A stretch of 10,970 nt of DNA from Coemansia sp. RSA 1804 (lineage: Eukaryota > Kickxellomycota > Kickxellomycetes > Kickxellales > Kickxellaceae), in the NCBI GenBank assembly GCA_027578815.1, contig JANBTH010000277.1, forward strand, positions 1 to 10,970, given 5' to 3'. Position 1 is the first letter of the stretch, and the number at the start of each line of letters is the position of its first letter. The notes under the pieces are model-generated. The model had not been told where the DNA came from. It saw only the letters and a program-made list of their open reading frames with translations, and made no database searches. Shown here in pieces: positions 1-6,805 of the stretch. A program made the position numbers and the translations under genes.

Positions 1-489
1 AGCCTCAAGATCAAGGTTGACTATGCGGCTTCAAAGGGCCTTGCGGGCACCATGATCTGGTCTGAGAACATGGACTACAACAATGAGCTTATCAACGTTG
101 CTCGGGCATGGCAAAGCAGTGAACCATCGGGCGGAGAATCTTCAACCAGCTCTACCAGTTCTACCAGCACGACCAGTTCAACCACCACCACACCCCAGAA
201 ATCTACATCCACTACCAGCACAAGCAATACCATGTACTCAACATCTACCAGCTCGGCTCCCGCAACCAAATCAACTACAACCACAACATCCGAGACTACA
301 ACTAGCAGCGGACCTGTCGCTGGTGCACCTTGCTCTAGTGAAGGCACCTACCAATGCGCAAAGCCCAATGGTTCAAGCGCAAGCTATTTCCTCTGTCTAT
401 TTGGCAAGTGGACTTCTTCTGCGTGTGGTGCAGGTACAACCTGTTATTCTAGTGGATCAGGTATTACCTGCGACTGGCCATCATCCTAA
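1..489 (+). CDS. GH18 chitinase with CBM19 module, 3' end only
   Basis: This is the C-terminal 162 residues of a secreted chitinase; the gene begins before the window and is read in frame from base 1 to TAA at 487-489. The first ~35 residues match the end of a GH18 TIM barrel: a KVDYA segment, then GTMIWSENMD, the last barrel strand with its conserved Trp, then a helix containing NELI. They align closely with residues ~370-403 of the complete chitinase at 6806-8611, so the two are paralogues. A Ser/Thr-rich linker of ~70 residues follows, which in fungal wall proteins is usually O-mannosylated. The last ~50 residues are a chitin-binding module with six cysteines spaced C-x7-C-x12-C-x9-C-x5-C-x8-C, ending Cys-Asp-Trp, as in CBM19 of fungal chitinases. 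Expected role: hydrolysis of beta-1,4-GlcNAc chains outside the cell or in the wall. The catalytic DxxDxDxE motif is outside the window, so activity cannot be judged. Confidence 0.93.
   Translation, partial: SLKIKVDYAASKGLAGTMIWSENMDYNNELINVARAWQSSEPSGGESSTSSTSSTSTTSSTTTTPQKSTSTTSTSNTMYSTSTSSAPATKSTTTTTSETTTSSGPVAGAPCSSEGTYQCAKPNGSSASYFLCLFGKWTSSACGAGTTCYSSGSGITCDWPSS
142..186 (+). repeat. Imperfect 9-bp tandem repeat in the Ser/Thr linker
   Basis: Five imperfect 9-base units (tcaaccagc, tctaccagt, tctaccagc, acgaccagt, tcaaccacc) encode repeated Ser-Thr-Ser triplets inside the linker of the first chitinase. The unit length is a multiple of three, so copy-number change would alter linker length without breaking the frame. 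Looser ACC/AGC/TCA codon runs continue to about base 310. Confidence 0.75.
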
Positions 490-779
490 GCAGTATCTAG
501 TATAAGCCTAAGCGTACAGCAATGAAAGATAACTTTTGTTTTTGTTTTTGTGAGCATCCAAACAATTGATTGCATCTGGTATGCTTTTTATTGACCTGTA
601 GTAAACTAATGGAATAACGAGAAAAAGAGAAAGTTTTTTTTTGTGCTTAACTGGTTATTTTTGTTTTTTGTGATAATTTGAAATATTAAAAATAATTGCT
701 TTTTCCATTATGAAACATTCGCGTTCCTTGAAAAGTGAGTATTTACTAGACAATTTATATGTTCTGCATAACCATATGA
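490..779. other. Convergent intergenic region
   Basis: This 290-base AT-rich spacer lies between the stop of the first chitinase (plus) and the stop of the ABC transporter (minus), so it should hold both 3' ends. It has several T-rich runs (about 535-550 and 633-670). A TTTATT at 587-592 reads AATAAA on the minus strand, about 190 bases past the transporter stop, and is a possible poly(A) signal for it. I see no exact AATAAA for the chitinase on the plus strand. No ORF or structured RNA stands out. Confidence 0.6.
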
Positions 780-1928
780 TTATTCACCAAAATCGTTAGC
801 TTTTACCAACTCACTAAAGAGGCCGTTTGTTTTCAATAGCTCTGCTGGAGCTCCTTCCTCTGCAATCCGGCCCTTGTCCATGACAATTATTCTGTCGCTT
901 TTCATAATTGTCTCCAGTTGATGGGCAATGGTCAAGACAGTAGAGTCCTTGAATTCAGAGCGAATGAGGTTATGCATTTCTTGGTCAGTATCCAAATCGA
1001 CATTCGATGTTGCTTCATCCAGAACAATCAGCTTGTGTTGACGTATGACTAAGCGGCAAAGACTAAAGAGCTGCTTTTGACCATTGCTGTAGTCAGTATC
1101 CATATATGCAGTTTTATTAAGGCCACATTTAACTTCTCGAATGTAGCTATCATCATATTGTACCAGCTTTGGTTTTGTTAAAAACAGTAGCATAAACAGC
1201 TTGTGCTTCCACGTTGCATCCTTATATTCCTTGTCCCACCTGTCAATGTCCTTTTGAATATTCCTGTTTTGATGATCTTCCCATGTTTCATTAGTGGCTT
1301 TATCTTCTGGATTCCTTTTTGGCTGTACCAGTTCTGTTATGCCACATTTGATAACTCCAGCCCAGATATCTTCAATATTGTATTCTTCAAGCGGGTCAAA
1401 ATTCTTCTTGAAGGAGCTATTGAACAGAGTTGGATTCTGCGGTATTATTCCAAGCTTTGGACGCAAATATCCAAGATCCATTTTGCTAGTGTCATAGCCA
1501 TCAATAGTAATCGATCCAGTGCAAAGATCGTTGTTTATTAGGCGGAAAATCACACTTGCAATAGACGATTTTCCAGCACCTGTACGGCCAACAATTCCAA
1601 TCTTTTCACAGGGATTAATAGTAAGGTTAATGTTTTTTAGTGTATGCTCTAGATCCTCTCTATACTTCATGCTGAAATCCCTGAATTCAATTTTTCCATC
1701 TGTTGGCCAAACATTCTCTGGATTTAATGAATTGTCATCAAATAGCGTTTCCTGTTCTGCGTCGGTGTATTCTCTCAACAGACTGATTTGTTCTGACAAA
1801 CGTTGAATACTGTTGGGAATATTTGTTAAACTCACTATATTATATGTGAGATCACTAACCAAGAGTTTGAATGTAATATAATCGCCCGAAGTCAATTTTT
1901 TTTTGTTTGTAACTACTGGCAAACACAA
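780..1928 (-). CDS. ABC transporter C-terminal part: end of TMD2 and NBD2
   Basis: This frame carries the C-terminal ~370 residues and ends at TAA 782-780. It has no ATG start (the first non-ATG candidate is TTG 1928-1926) and overlaps the core frame by 74 bases around the A9 run, so it is the continuation of the same protein. Counted from that TTG, the last TMD2 helix (SDLTYNIVSL, ~25-34) precedes NBD2: Walker A GRTGAGKS (114-121), Q-loop IIPQNPTLF with Gln164, NFDP (176-179), an unusual signature YSNGQ (280-284), Walker B LIVLDE (300-305), D-loop near 308-311 and switch His336. Between NFDP and the signature there are ~100 residues where human MRP1 has ~41, so about 60 extra residues, rich in Lys, Asp, Glu and Trp, are inserted in the helical subdomain. 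The catalytic Glu after Walker B is present, so NBD2 looks like the competent ATPase site, as in other ABCC proteins. Confidence 0.88.
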   Translation of the reverse strand: MCLPVVTNKKKLTSGDYITFKLLVSDLTYNIVSLTNIPNSIQRLSEQISLLREYTDAEQETLFDDNSLNPENVWPTDGKIEFRDFSMKYREDLEHTLKNINLTINPCEKIGIVGRTGAGKSSIASVIFRLINNDLCTGSITIDGYDTSKMDLGYLRPKLGIIPQNPTLFNSSFKKNFDPLEEYNIEDIWAGVIKCGITELVQPKRNPEDKATNETWEDHQNRNIQKDIDRWDKEYKDATWKHKLFMLLFLTKPKLVQYDDSYIREVKCGLNKTAYMDTDYSNGQKQLFSLCRLVIRQHKLIVLDEATSNVDLDTDQEMHNLIRSEFKDSTVLTIAHQLETIMKSDRIIVMDKGRIAEEGAPAELLKTNGLFSELVKANDFGE

Positions 1929-4680
1929 GGCAAAGTTTGCACAGCATTGTTGTAATTTTGTTGGAACTTCTACTAATAAGAGACTGAAGGTCTCTCAAAT
2001 TGGAAGTTGGTAATTCAATACTCATTTGTTCATCAGTACTGTCAACATACTTTTCTATAAAGTGCTTTCCAACACCGTATATTCTTATAAGGTGTTTACC
2101 GTCTGCAATTATATTGCTGATTCTTCCACTTTCCACGTTTGCATTAGATTGGATTTTGTCAAGCGATCTTTCTAATGGTCTCATTGAAACGTTTTTTGTC
2201 ATCTCCATTGTAACCAAAAATGGAATGGCCAGTAGTAGCTGTGGTCTATATACCCAAACCTTGTACACGTTTAGAATTAAACTTAAAAGAATACTTGTAA
2301 TATCGACAACAATGAATTGTAAGCTAAATAATATATCATCTACTTTACATTTGTCAGCTGCTATTTTCTGCCGAAGCTTGCTGTCGTAGAATGACAATGG
2401 TGCATATAAAAGGCTTTTGCCAAATAAAGGCTTAACCTTACTATGCATATTATTGAATATGGGCGTCTCTATTTTGTTGGTGATATAATAAGAGATAGTG
2501 GAAACAAATCGTTTGACTATCTCAATATATACCAGTTTAAGGGCAGGGCTACCATTTTTTATGTCAATATTTTCTGTATTAGCATTTAGTGCTTTGAGTT
2601 CCAGCCCATGGAAAATATGGTCTTTAATTGGAACAAAGAAATGAGAACATGCAAGCAATGCTATAATGGGCAACCCACATAGCTTAAGAATATACGTAAT
2701 GTTGCTTGACACCTTGTGCTTAGCTGTTTTAGTATCAGTTTCTGCATCTGAAACTTGATTAGAATTATTAACATTGGCAGTATCCGTACTGTGAATATAC
2801 TCTTTGTGCATTGGACTTGATGACGACGATTGATATTTCTTTGCTATCTGGCTGGATGTGGTCACACAACAATCGTGCACTGTAAGTATTGTGTTGAAAT
2901 AAGGAATAATCTTGTTGTCATTTGAGGACACAATGCGGATTTTATCTTTAAGCATACCTGTGCTCATTATAACATGGTCAAGAATATGTCGTTTTACATG
3001 TGCATCGATAGCTGAAAGCGGATCATCTAGTATGTATATATCGGCTCTGGAGTATAGAGCACGGGCCAGAGCCAGTCTTGTCTTTTGGCCACCCGATATG
3101 TTTATTCCTTTCTCTCCAATTACTGTTAAATCACGATCGTTCCACTCCTTAATATCAGTATCGAGTGCACACGCGTAGATAGCCTCGTTGTAGTGCTTCT
3201 TGTCAAACTTTCTGCCAAAAAAAATATTGTCTCTCAATGTTCCGCTCATAATCCACGGAGACTGCTCAACATATGCAACAGACCCATTCACTAGACCTGT
3301 TCCGTTGGTCATCTCAACTTCACTGCATAGCGAATATAATAGTGACGACTTTCCAGAAGCTGTTTTGCCAACAACTCCAACCAGATCTCCGGGCTTTGCA
3401 GTAAATGACACATTATCTGCAGCCAACGTTTCATAATCCCATTTAAATTTGCCATTATCTATTGTAATGACTGGCTCTATATTTTTATTCAGGTTGTGTG
3501 GCAAGGCATCAGTAGGTCTACCTTTTAAGTATTTTTCTACCTCGTATATATCTGCAATCATGTTTTTTATAGAACCAAAATAAATATATATTTGCAATAG
3601 TGTGAATTCCAAGGATGATGCAATGTCGGTAATATTATAAACATCTGCATTTGAAAAAGTAAATTTGCTTTTATCATATCTGCAGTATAAATATATACAT
3701 AAGCAAGTAGAAAGCTCATAAGATACATTTTGAACTAATTCGTAAATAAACCATGCTCCTTTTGCAATCGGTGCAAACCATGGAAATTTATCTTCTGCAG
3801 CACCAGGAGCGTTATTTATTTTTAATTTGGGATCAAGATACGTGCGCTCCCAACCAAACATTTTAATTGATCTGATGTTGTGGTATATTTCATCAGTATC
3901 AAAGTAGTGGTCATCAAAGTAGCTATAGCTAGAATATGCATATGATGGGCCAAATACTAGTGTTAACATTTTTGAAATAGCCAATAACGTTATTTTAACC
4001 ACCACTGGTGTAAACATAAACCAACCAACTTGCATGTAAAGTAATGCAATTTGAGTAACAGCCTTTGGCAATATGGTTATCATTTCTTGTGTGCAAGCTA
4101 TATTGTGCATTATTGAGCTAACTTGCATACCTGGCATATTATATTTATCTTGCCTAAAGTGTTTCATGCTGGTTAATGGAAGACAAAACAGCTCAAACTC
4201 TAGGGCTCGACTAACTCTGTCTGTTTCTTTTCTTATATAAGATTCCACACGCCACATTTGCGATGCCATGATATCTATAACAAATCCCATTACTATGGTT
4301 TTATAGAGTTTGTTCCAGCTGAACGCATCAGAATCCAGCATGTTTAGAATGTCTCTGTTTCTTAGAAAGTCTAGAAACTCGAATATTGCAAGAAGAGATC
4401 CAAGTATGTAAAAGGGAATCATGGGTCTCCAAACCATTCTAACGATGGCACGAATTAGAAACATTGATTCATTTACGTCATACTTGAACTCTTTTGCAAG
4501 TGTACTTAGACGCATGTGTTTTGGTAGCTTTCCAAGGTCACTTTTTACAATGTTGCGAGTCCATGATAATTTCAGCAGTTGACGTTCCTTTGTGTACATC
4601 AGCAGGTCTTTTATGGTATGTAAGACAGTGTTTGTATATGAATCCAGATGGGACAATGACAGATAGGCATGCAAGCAAAT
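1855..4680 (-). CDS. ABC transporter core: L0-TMD1-NBD1-TMD2
   Basis: The frame is open from just after the TGA (4681-4683) to TAG at 1855-1857. There is no ATG at its beginning; the earliest non-ATG option is a TTG at 4672-4674, so it is best read as a continuation of the upstream segment. Counting from that TTG codon, an MRP-like linker ending DLGKLP lies at residues 46-51. TMD1 spans ~70-375 and includes the conserved EIYHNIRSIKMFGWE helix at ~262-276. NBD1 has Walker A GKTASGKS (436-443), Q-loop Gln471, signature ISGGQ (526-530) and Walker B YILDD (547-551) with D-loop SAID. The switch His is absent: the expected place reads SSND (583-586). I recall that yeast Ycf1 also has Asn rather than His here, so this may be a fungal trait. 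A Ser/Thr/Asn-rich linker (~605-660) leads to TMD2, which keeps LLYAPLSFYD and a MRPLERSLDKI helix. The normal frame is lost at the A9 run, after which ~15 unrelated residues precede the stop. Confidence 0.88.
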   Translation of the reverse strand: MCLHAYLSLSHLDSYTNTVLHTIKDLLMYTKERQLLKLSWTRNIVKSDLGKLPKHMRLSTLAKEFKYDVNESMFLIRAIVRMVWRPMIPFYILGSLLAIFEFLDFLRNRDILNMLDSDAFSWNKLYKTIVMGFVIDIMASQMWRVESYIRKETDRVSRALEFELFCLPLTSMKHFRQDKYNMPGMQVSSIMHNIACTQEMITILPKAVTQIALLYMQVGWFMFTPVVVKITLLAISKMLTLVFGPSYAYSSYSYFDDHYFDTDEIYHNIRSIKMFGWERTYLDPKLKINNAPGAAEDKFPWFAPIAKGAWFIYELVQNVSYELSTCLCIYLYCRYDKSKFTFSNADVYNITDIASSLEFTLLQIYIYFGSIKNMIADIYEVEKYLKGRPTDALPHNLNKNIEPVITIDNGKFKWDYETLAADNVSFTAKPGDLVGVVGKTASGKSSLLYSLCSEVEMTNGTGLVNGSVAYVEQSPWIMSGTLRDNIFFGRKFDKKHYNEAIYACALDTDIKEWNDRDLTVIGEKGINISGGQKTRLALARALYSRADIYILDDPLSAIDAHVKRHILDHVIMSTGMLKDKIRIVSSNDNKIIPYFNTILTVHDCCVTTSSQIAKKYQSSSSSPMHKEYIHSTDTANVNNSNQVSDAETDTKTAKHKVSSNITYILKLCGLPIIALLACSHFFVPIKDHIFHGLELKALNANTENIDIKNGSPALKLVYIEIVKRFVSTISYYITNKIETPIFNNMHSKVKPLFGKSLLYAPLSFYDSKLRQKIAADKCKVDDILFSLQFIVVDITSILLSLILNVYKVWVYRPQLLLAIPFLVTMEMTKNVSMRPLERSLDKIQSNANVESGRISNIIADGKHLIRIYGVGKHFIEKYVDSTDEQMSIELPTSNLRDLQSLISRSSNKITTMLCKLCLVFASSYKQKKIDFGRLYYIQTLG

Positions 4681-5034
4681 TCAAACAACATGATTAGGAT
4701 TTTTAGAGTTCATTACTATTAAAACTTGGTAAAAGTTGGCAAAATTGACAGCCTGGTAAAAGAGGTATCCTGAGGAGGAAAGGGTAAAAAGCGGCATAGT
4801 CATAACTGCTGTCAGTTCTAAATAGTCAAACCAAGCGGTGCAATTCTCAAAAGCGAGAATGCATAAAAGCATATTGCAGCACTGGGCTACAACATTGGTA
4901 GTATTAATAGCTGCCTTTTTGTTTCTAAAAGCAATGTAAAATGCACAGAAGACAAGTGCACAATTAGCAATAGGACTAACAAGTCCTTTGTCTGGTGCGT
5001 TTATTTGCATTAGATGCGCCCAAATGGCAAACAT
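4681..5034 (-). CDS. ABC transporter N-terminal membrane segment (TMD0-like)
   Basis: This 117-residue open segment begins at ATG 5034-5032 and ends at TGA 4683-4681. It is strongly hydrophobic, with about three possible membrane spans (near residues 18-35, 46-65 and 75-110). Its position just upstream and in the same frame as the transporter core suggests it is the TMD0 of an ABCC protein. TMD0 normally has five spans and about 200 residues, so this is short. The same frame is open upstream of the ATG only as far as a TAA at about 5079, and a possible 3' splice site (catttacag, near 5065) precedes it, so a further N-terminal exon may be missing from this model. TMD0 sequences are poorly conserved, so assignment rests on position and hydrophobicity rather than on a motif. 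If the TGA is real this would be an orphan membrane peptide. Confidence 0.5.
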   Translation of the reverse strand: MFAIWAHLMQINAPDKGLVSPIANCALVFCAFYIAFRNKKAAINTTNVVAQCCNMLLCILAFENCTAWFDYLELTAVMTMPLFTLSSSGYLFYQAVNFANFYQVLIVMNSKNPNHVV

Positions 5035-5664
5035 TCTTAAAACTAAATATAATAGATAATTTGCTGTAAATGCTTATAGTAGAATTTTTGGAGAGAAGAG
5101 ACTAGAATTTTATTAAAAATTCGAGCTCATATAACAAAAAATTTGGTAATAACCTATATGGAAATAGATATAAAAGTAGAAATGTTCACACATCTCAGAT
5201 AGAAAGAAAATCATAGAGCAAATCCCAGTTGTTATTTAGAAATGGACAATATTTGCACAAAGTCGTCTGTTTCCTGTTTCTGTTAGCAGTGCTAAAAATG
5301 TATAGATGTAGCTTACAAAAAACCGTCATTTGGGGGCATGGTATAAATTAATTGCTATGCTAAATTAACCCTCGGCGTTGGAGTGTATTAGACAGCCATG
5401 TCATTCAGACCTTGCAATGCTGAAGCGCAGGATAATTTTGTAATTGTTACGCTTTGTTCAGCACACACTGGCTTTTTACTTGTGTCACTTTACGTTGGCA
5501 TATTTATAAAAGCAATAAAACTGCACAACTGTTTTGTCTAATTATATACTAATATAGTAAAAATAAACAGCTTGTTGATTGTGTATCCACATCTATCTAA
5601 TTCTAATGTCTGACAAGCTATGGGATACTAAAAAGGTAAACGGCTAAAAGGGAATTTTCGATGA

Positions 5665-5686
5665 AAGTCTTTTTTTTCGAAGACTT
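5665..5686. repeat. Short perfect inverted repeat
   Basis: AAGTCTT (5665-5671) and AAGACTT (5680-5686) form a perfect 7-bp stem around an 8-base T-rich loop. It lies 45-66 bases downstream of the stop of the small minus-strand ORF ending at 5731. Eukaryotic genes do not normally use such hairpins as terminators, and the pairing may be chance in AT-rich DNA. Confidence 0.4.
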
Positions 5687-5730
5687 GGCAGTACTTAATG
5701 GGCTTCGTACGGGTACTGATCTTAATTGTA

Positions 5731-5901
5731 TTACCACTGTATTTTTCTCAAGTGATTCATCAATTTTTTAAATGAAGGTGGTTTATTACCGTGTTTATAG
5801 CACTTTGCAATATTATTATTTTGAGTTTCTAATTCGGCTCCAAAGAGATTAGTGTATTTCTCTGAGCATAGCTTACAGTCTCTGTCTGGATTATTTGTCA
5901 T
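5731..5901 (-). CDS. Possible small Cys/His protein, 56 aa
   Basis: The ORF runs from ATG 5901-5899 to TAA 5733-5731. I do not recognise the protein. It starts MTNNPDRDCKLC and has Cys9 and Cys12 (C-x2-C), Cys34 and His37 (C-x2-H), another His50 and a basic C-terminus, so four ligands could bind one zinc. In-frame stops lie just upstream of the ATG, so it is a self-contained ORF rather than the tail of a longer one. A good TATA-like word (TATATAAG, 6057-6050 on this strand) lies about 150 bases upstream of the ATG. Against it: ORFs this short are common by chance, there is no homology evidence, and a possible splice acceptor (ctactacag, near 5950) would create a different, Lys/Arg-rich frame. 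It could also be a remnant of a larger zinc-finger gene. It is a candidate only. Confidence 0.3.
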   Translation of the reverse strand: MTNNPDRDCKLCSEKYTNLFGAELETQNNNIAKCYKHGNKPPSFKKLMNHLRKIQW

Positions 5902-6805
5902 TACAAGTTACAACTTTTAAATTTCTTCTTACGCTTTTCTTTTGCCTGTAGTAGTGAAATACAAAAGTGAAAGAGATTTAGATTTAGTGTTAAAGGGGGT
6001 ATGCAAGCAAATGTAATAATGACTTGTGTTGGAGAAAAAGAGAATATACCTTATATATTCAAATGGCTAGTCCCTGCAAGAGCTGTTCCCTTCACTCCCA
6101 TCAAGCTGTGTCTAAAGCCTATTATTCCGCACGGCCCCCAAAGAAAATAAGAGTGGAACCAATTTCTGAGTACAATACTGGTTTGTTTGCAAGTGATGTC
6201 AAGTATTTTGGTCTCTTATACCGGTAGGCATGTGAAGCCAGTATAAATAAGAGCACAATATGGTGTACATTCGACTTATATGACCTTTCCCCCAACGTTT
6301 TGGTTTACTAGATACGCACTCAATGGTGGACATCACTAAACACGTTGACTGTTGATTGTACTCTATAAAGCATCACATCGTTTTATTCATTGAAGCAATC
6401 TGTAAAGAGGCTCAGAAACGCATTAACAAGATATCCGATTTCTCTTTTGCTGTTTTTTTTCATTAGAGCAATGGAGAACACTAAAACAAAAGAAGATTGG
6501 AATGTGGGTTTTCTGCAAACCCAAGCAAACGGATTCTCTGTTTTATCGGGCAACGGATAATCCAACAAGCACTTGGATGTGTCTACAATGACTAGTTGAA
6601 AGGTGATTCGGAGATGAAGCATCTTGTTTCTCGCTGGTAGACAAATGAATGTGGGGGGTTTCTACAAGTCTATTAAAAGCAAGTACAGACATAGCAAAAG
6701 AAGTTCTAATTTGGTGTGTAGAAATAAAAGTAGGTGGATTTTTAGTGTTTTTTATTTCCTTTCGCTTATTTTTCTAGTAAATTTAAACATTATACTTATA
6801 CAGTT

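Larger units (their letters stand above)
780..5034 (-). pseudogene. ABCC-family (MRP/Ycf1-like) ABC transporter, interrupted twice
   Basis: Read on the minus strand, this locus encodes a full ABC transporter in the MRP order: TMD0-like segment, lasso/L0 region, TMD1, NBD1, TMD2, NBD2, about 1,400 residues in all. Fungal ABCC proteins such as Ycf1 (about 1,500 residues) pump glutathione conjugates and other organic anions across the vacuolar or plasma membrane using ATP; the substrate here cannot be told. Two lesions stop it being one ORF. The first is an in-frame TGA at 4681-4683 between the TMD0-like part and the core, with the same frame on both sides. The second is a one-base frame change at an A9 run (1896-1904) between TMD2 and NBD2. 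Everything else is open and carries family motifs. It could be a young pseudogene, an assembly error at a homopolymer, or a gene with a small unrecognised intron near 4.7 kb. The family call is firm; pseudogene status is not. The gene is AT-rich at third codon positions compared with the second chitinase and ERG25. Confidence 0.6.
5035..6805. other. AT-rich intergenic region between the divergent transporter and second chitinase
   Basis: This 1.77-kb stretch separates the 5' end of the minus-strand transporter from the plus-strand chitinase and should hold both promoters. It contains stops in all frames at short spacing and no long ORF, recognisable domain or RNA gene. TATA-like words occur at 5341-5347 and 5504-5509 on the plus strand and at 6050-6057 on the minus strand. 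The ORFs worth noting are small: minus 5731-5901 (56 aa, Cys/His pairs), plus 5398-5541 (47 aa, hydrophobic), plus 6063-6227 (54 aa), minus 6383-6622 (79 aa) and plus 6645-6809 (54 aa, overlapping the chitinase start). Only the first is listed as a possible gene. No transposon ends or target-site duplications were seen. Confidence 0.6.

Noticed and set aside
83..505. Pro/Gln-rich ORF overlapping the first chitinase
   Set aside because: It is an alternative frame of the repetitive Ser/Thr linker; the sense frame has both the GH18 end and the CBM19 cysteines.
4669..6012. 12-base direct repeat (atgcaagcaaat at 4669-4680 and 6001-6012)
   Set aside because: A single short match in AT-rich DNA with unrelated flanks; no sign of transposon ends or target-site duplication.
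6383..6622. 79-codon minus-strand ORF upstream of the second chitinase
   Set aside because: It has an ATG but no motif, no promoter signal I could see, and lies where the chitinase promoter is expected; the length is within chance for this DNA.
5035..6805. Search for tRNA, 5S or U6-like RNA genes
   Set aside because: No T-loop-type box, cloverleaf or recognisable snRNA core was found; the few ttcga words lack matching stems.
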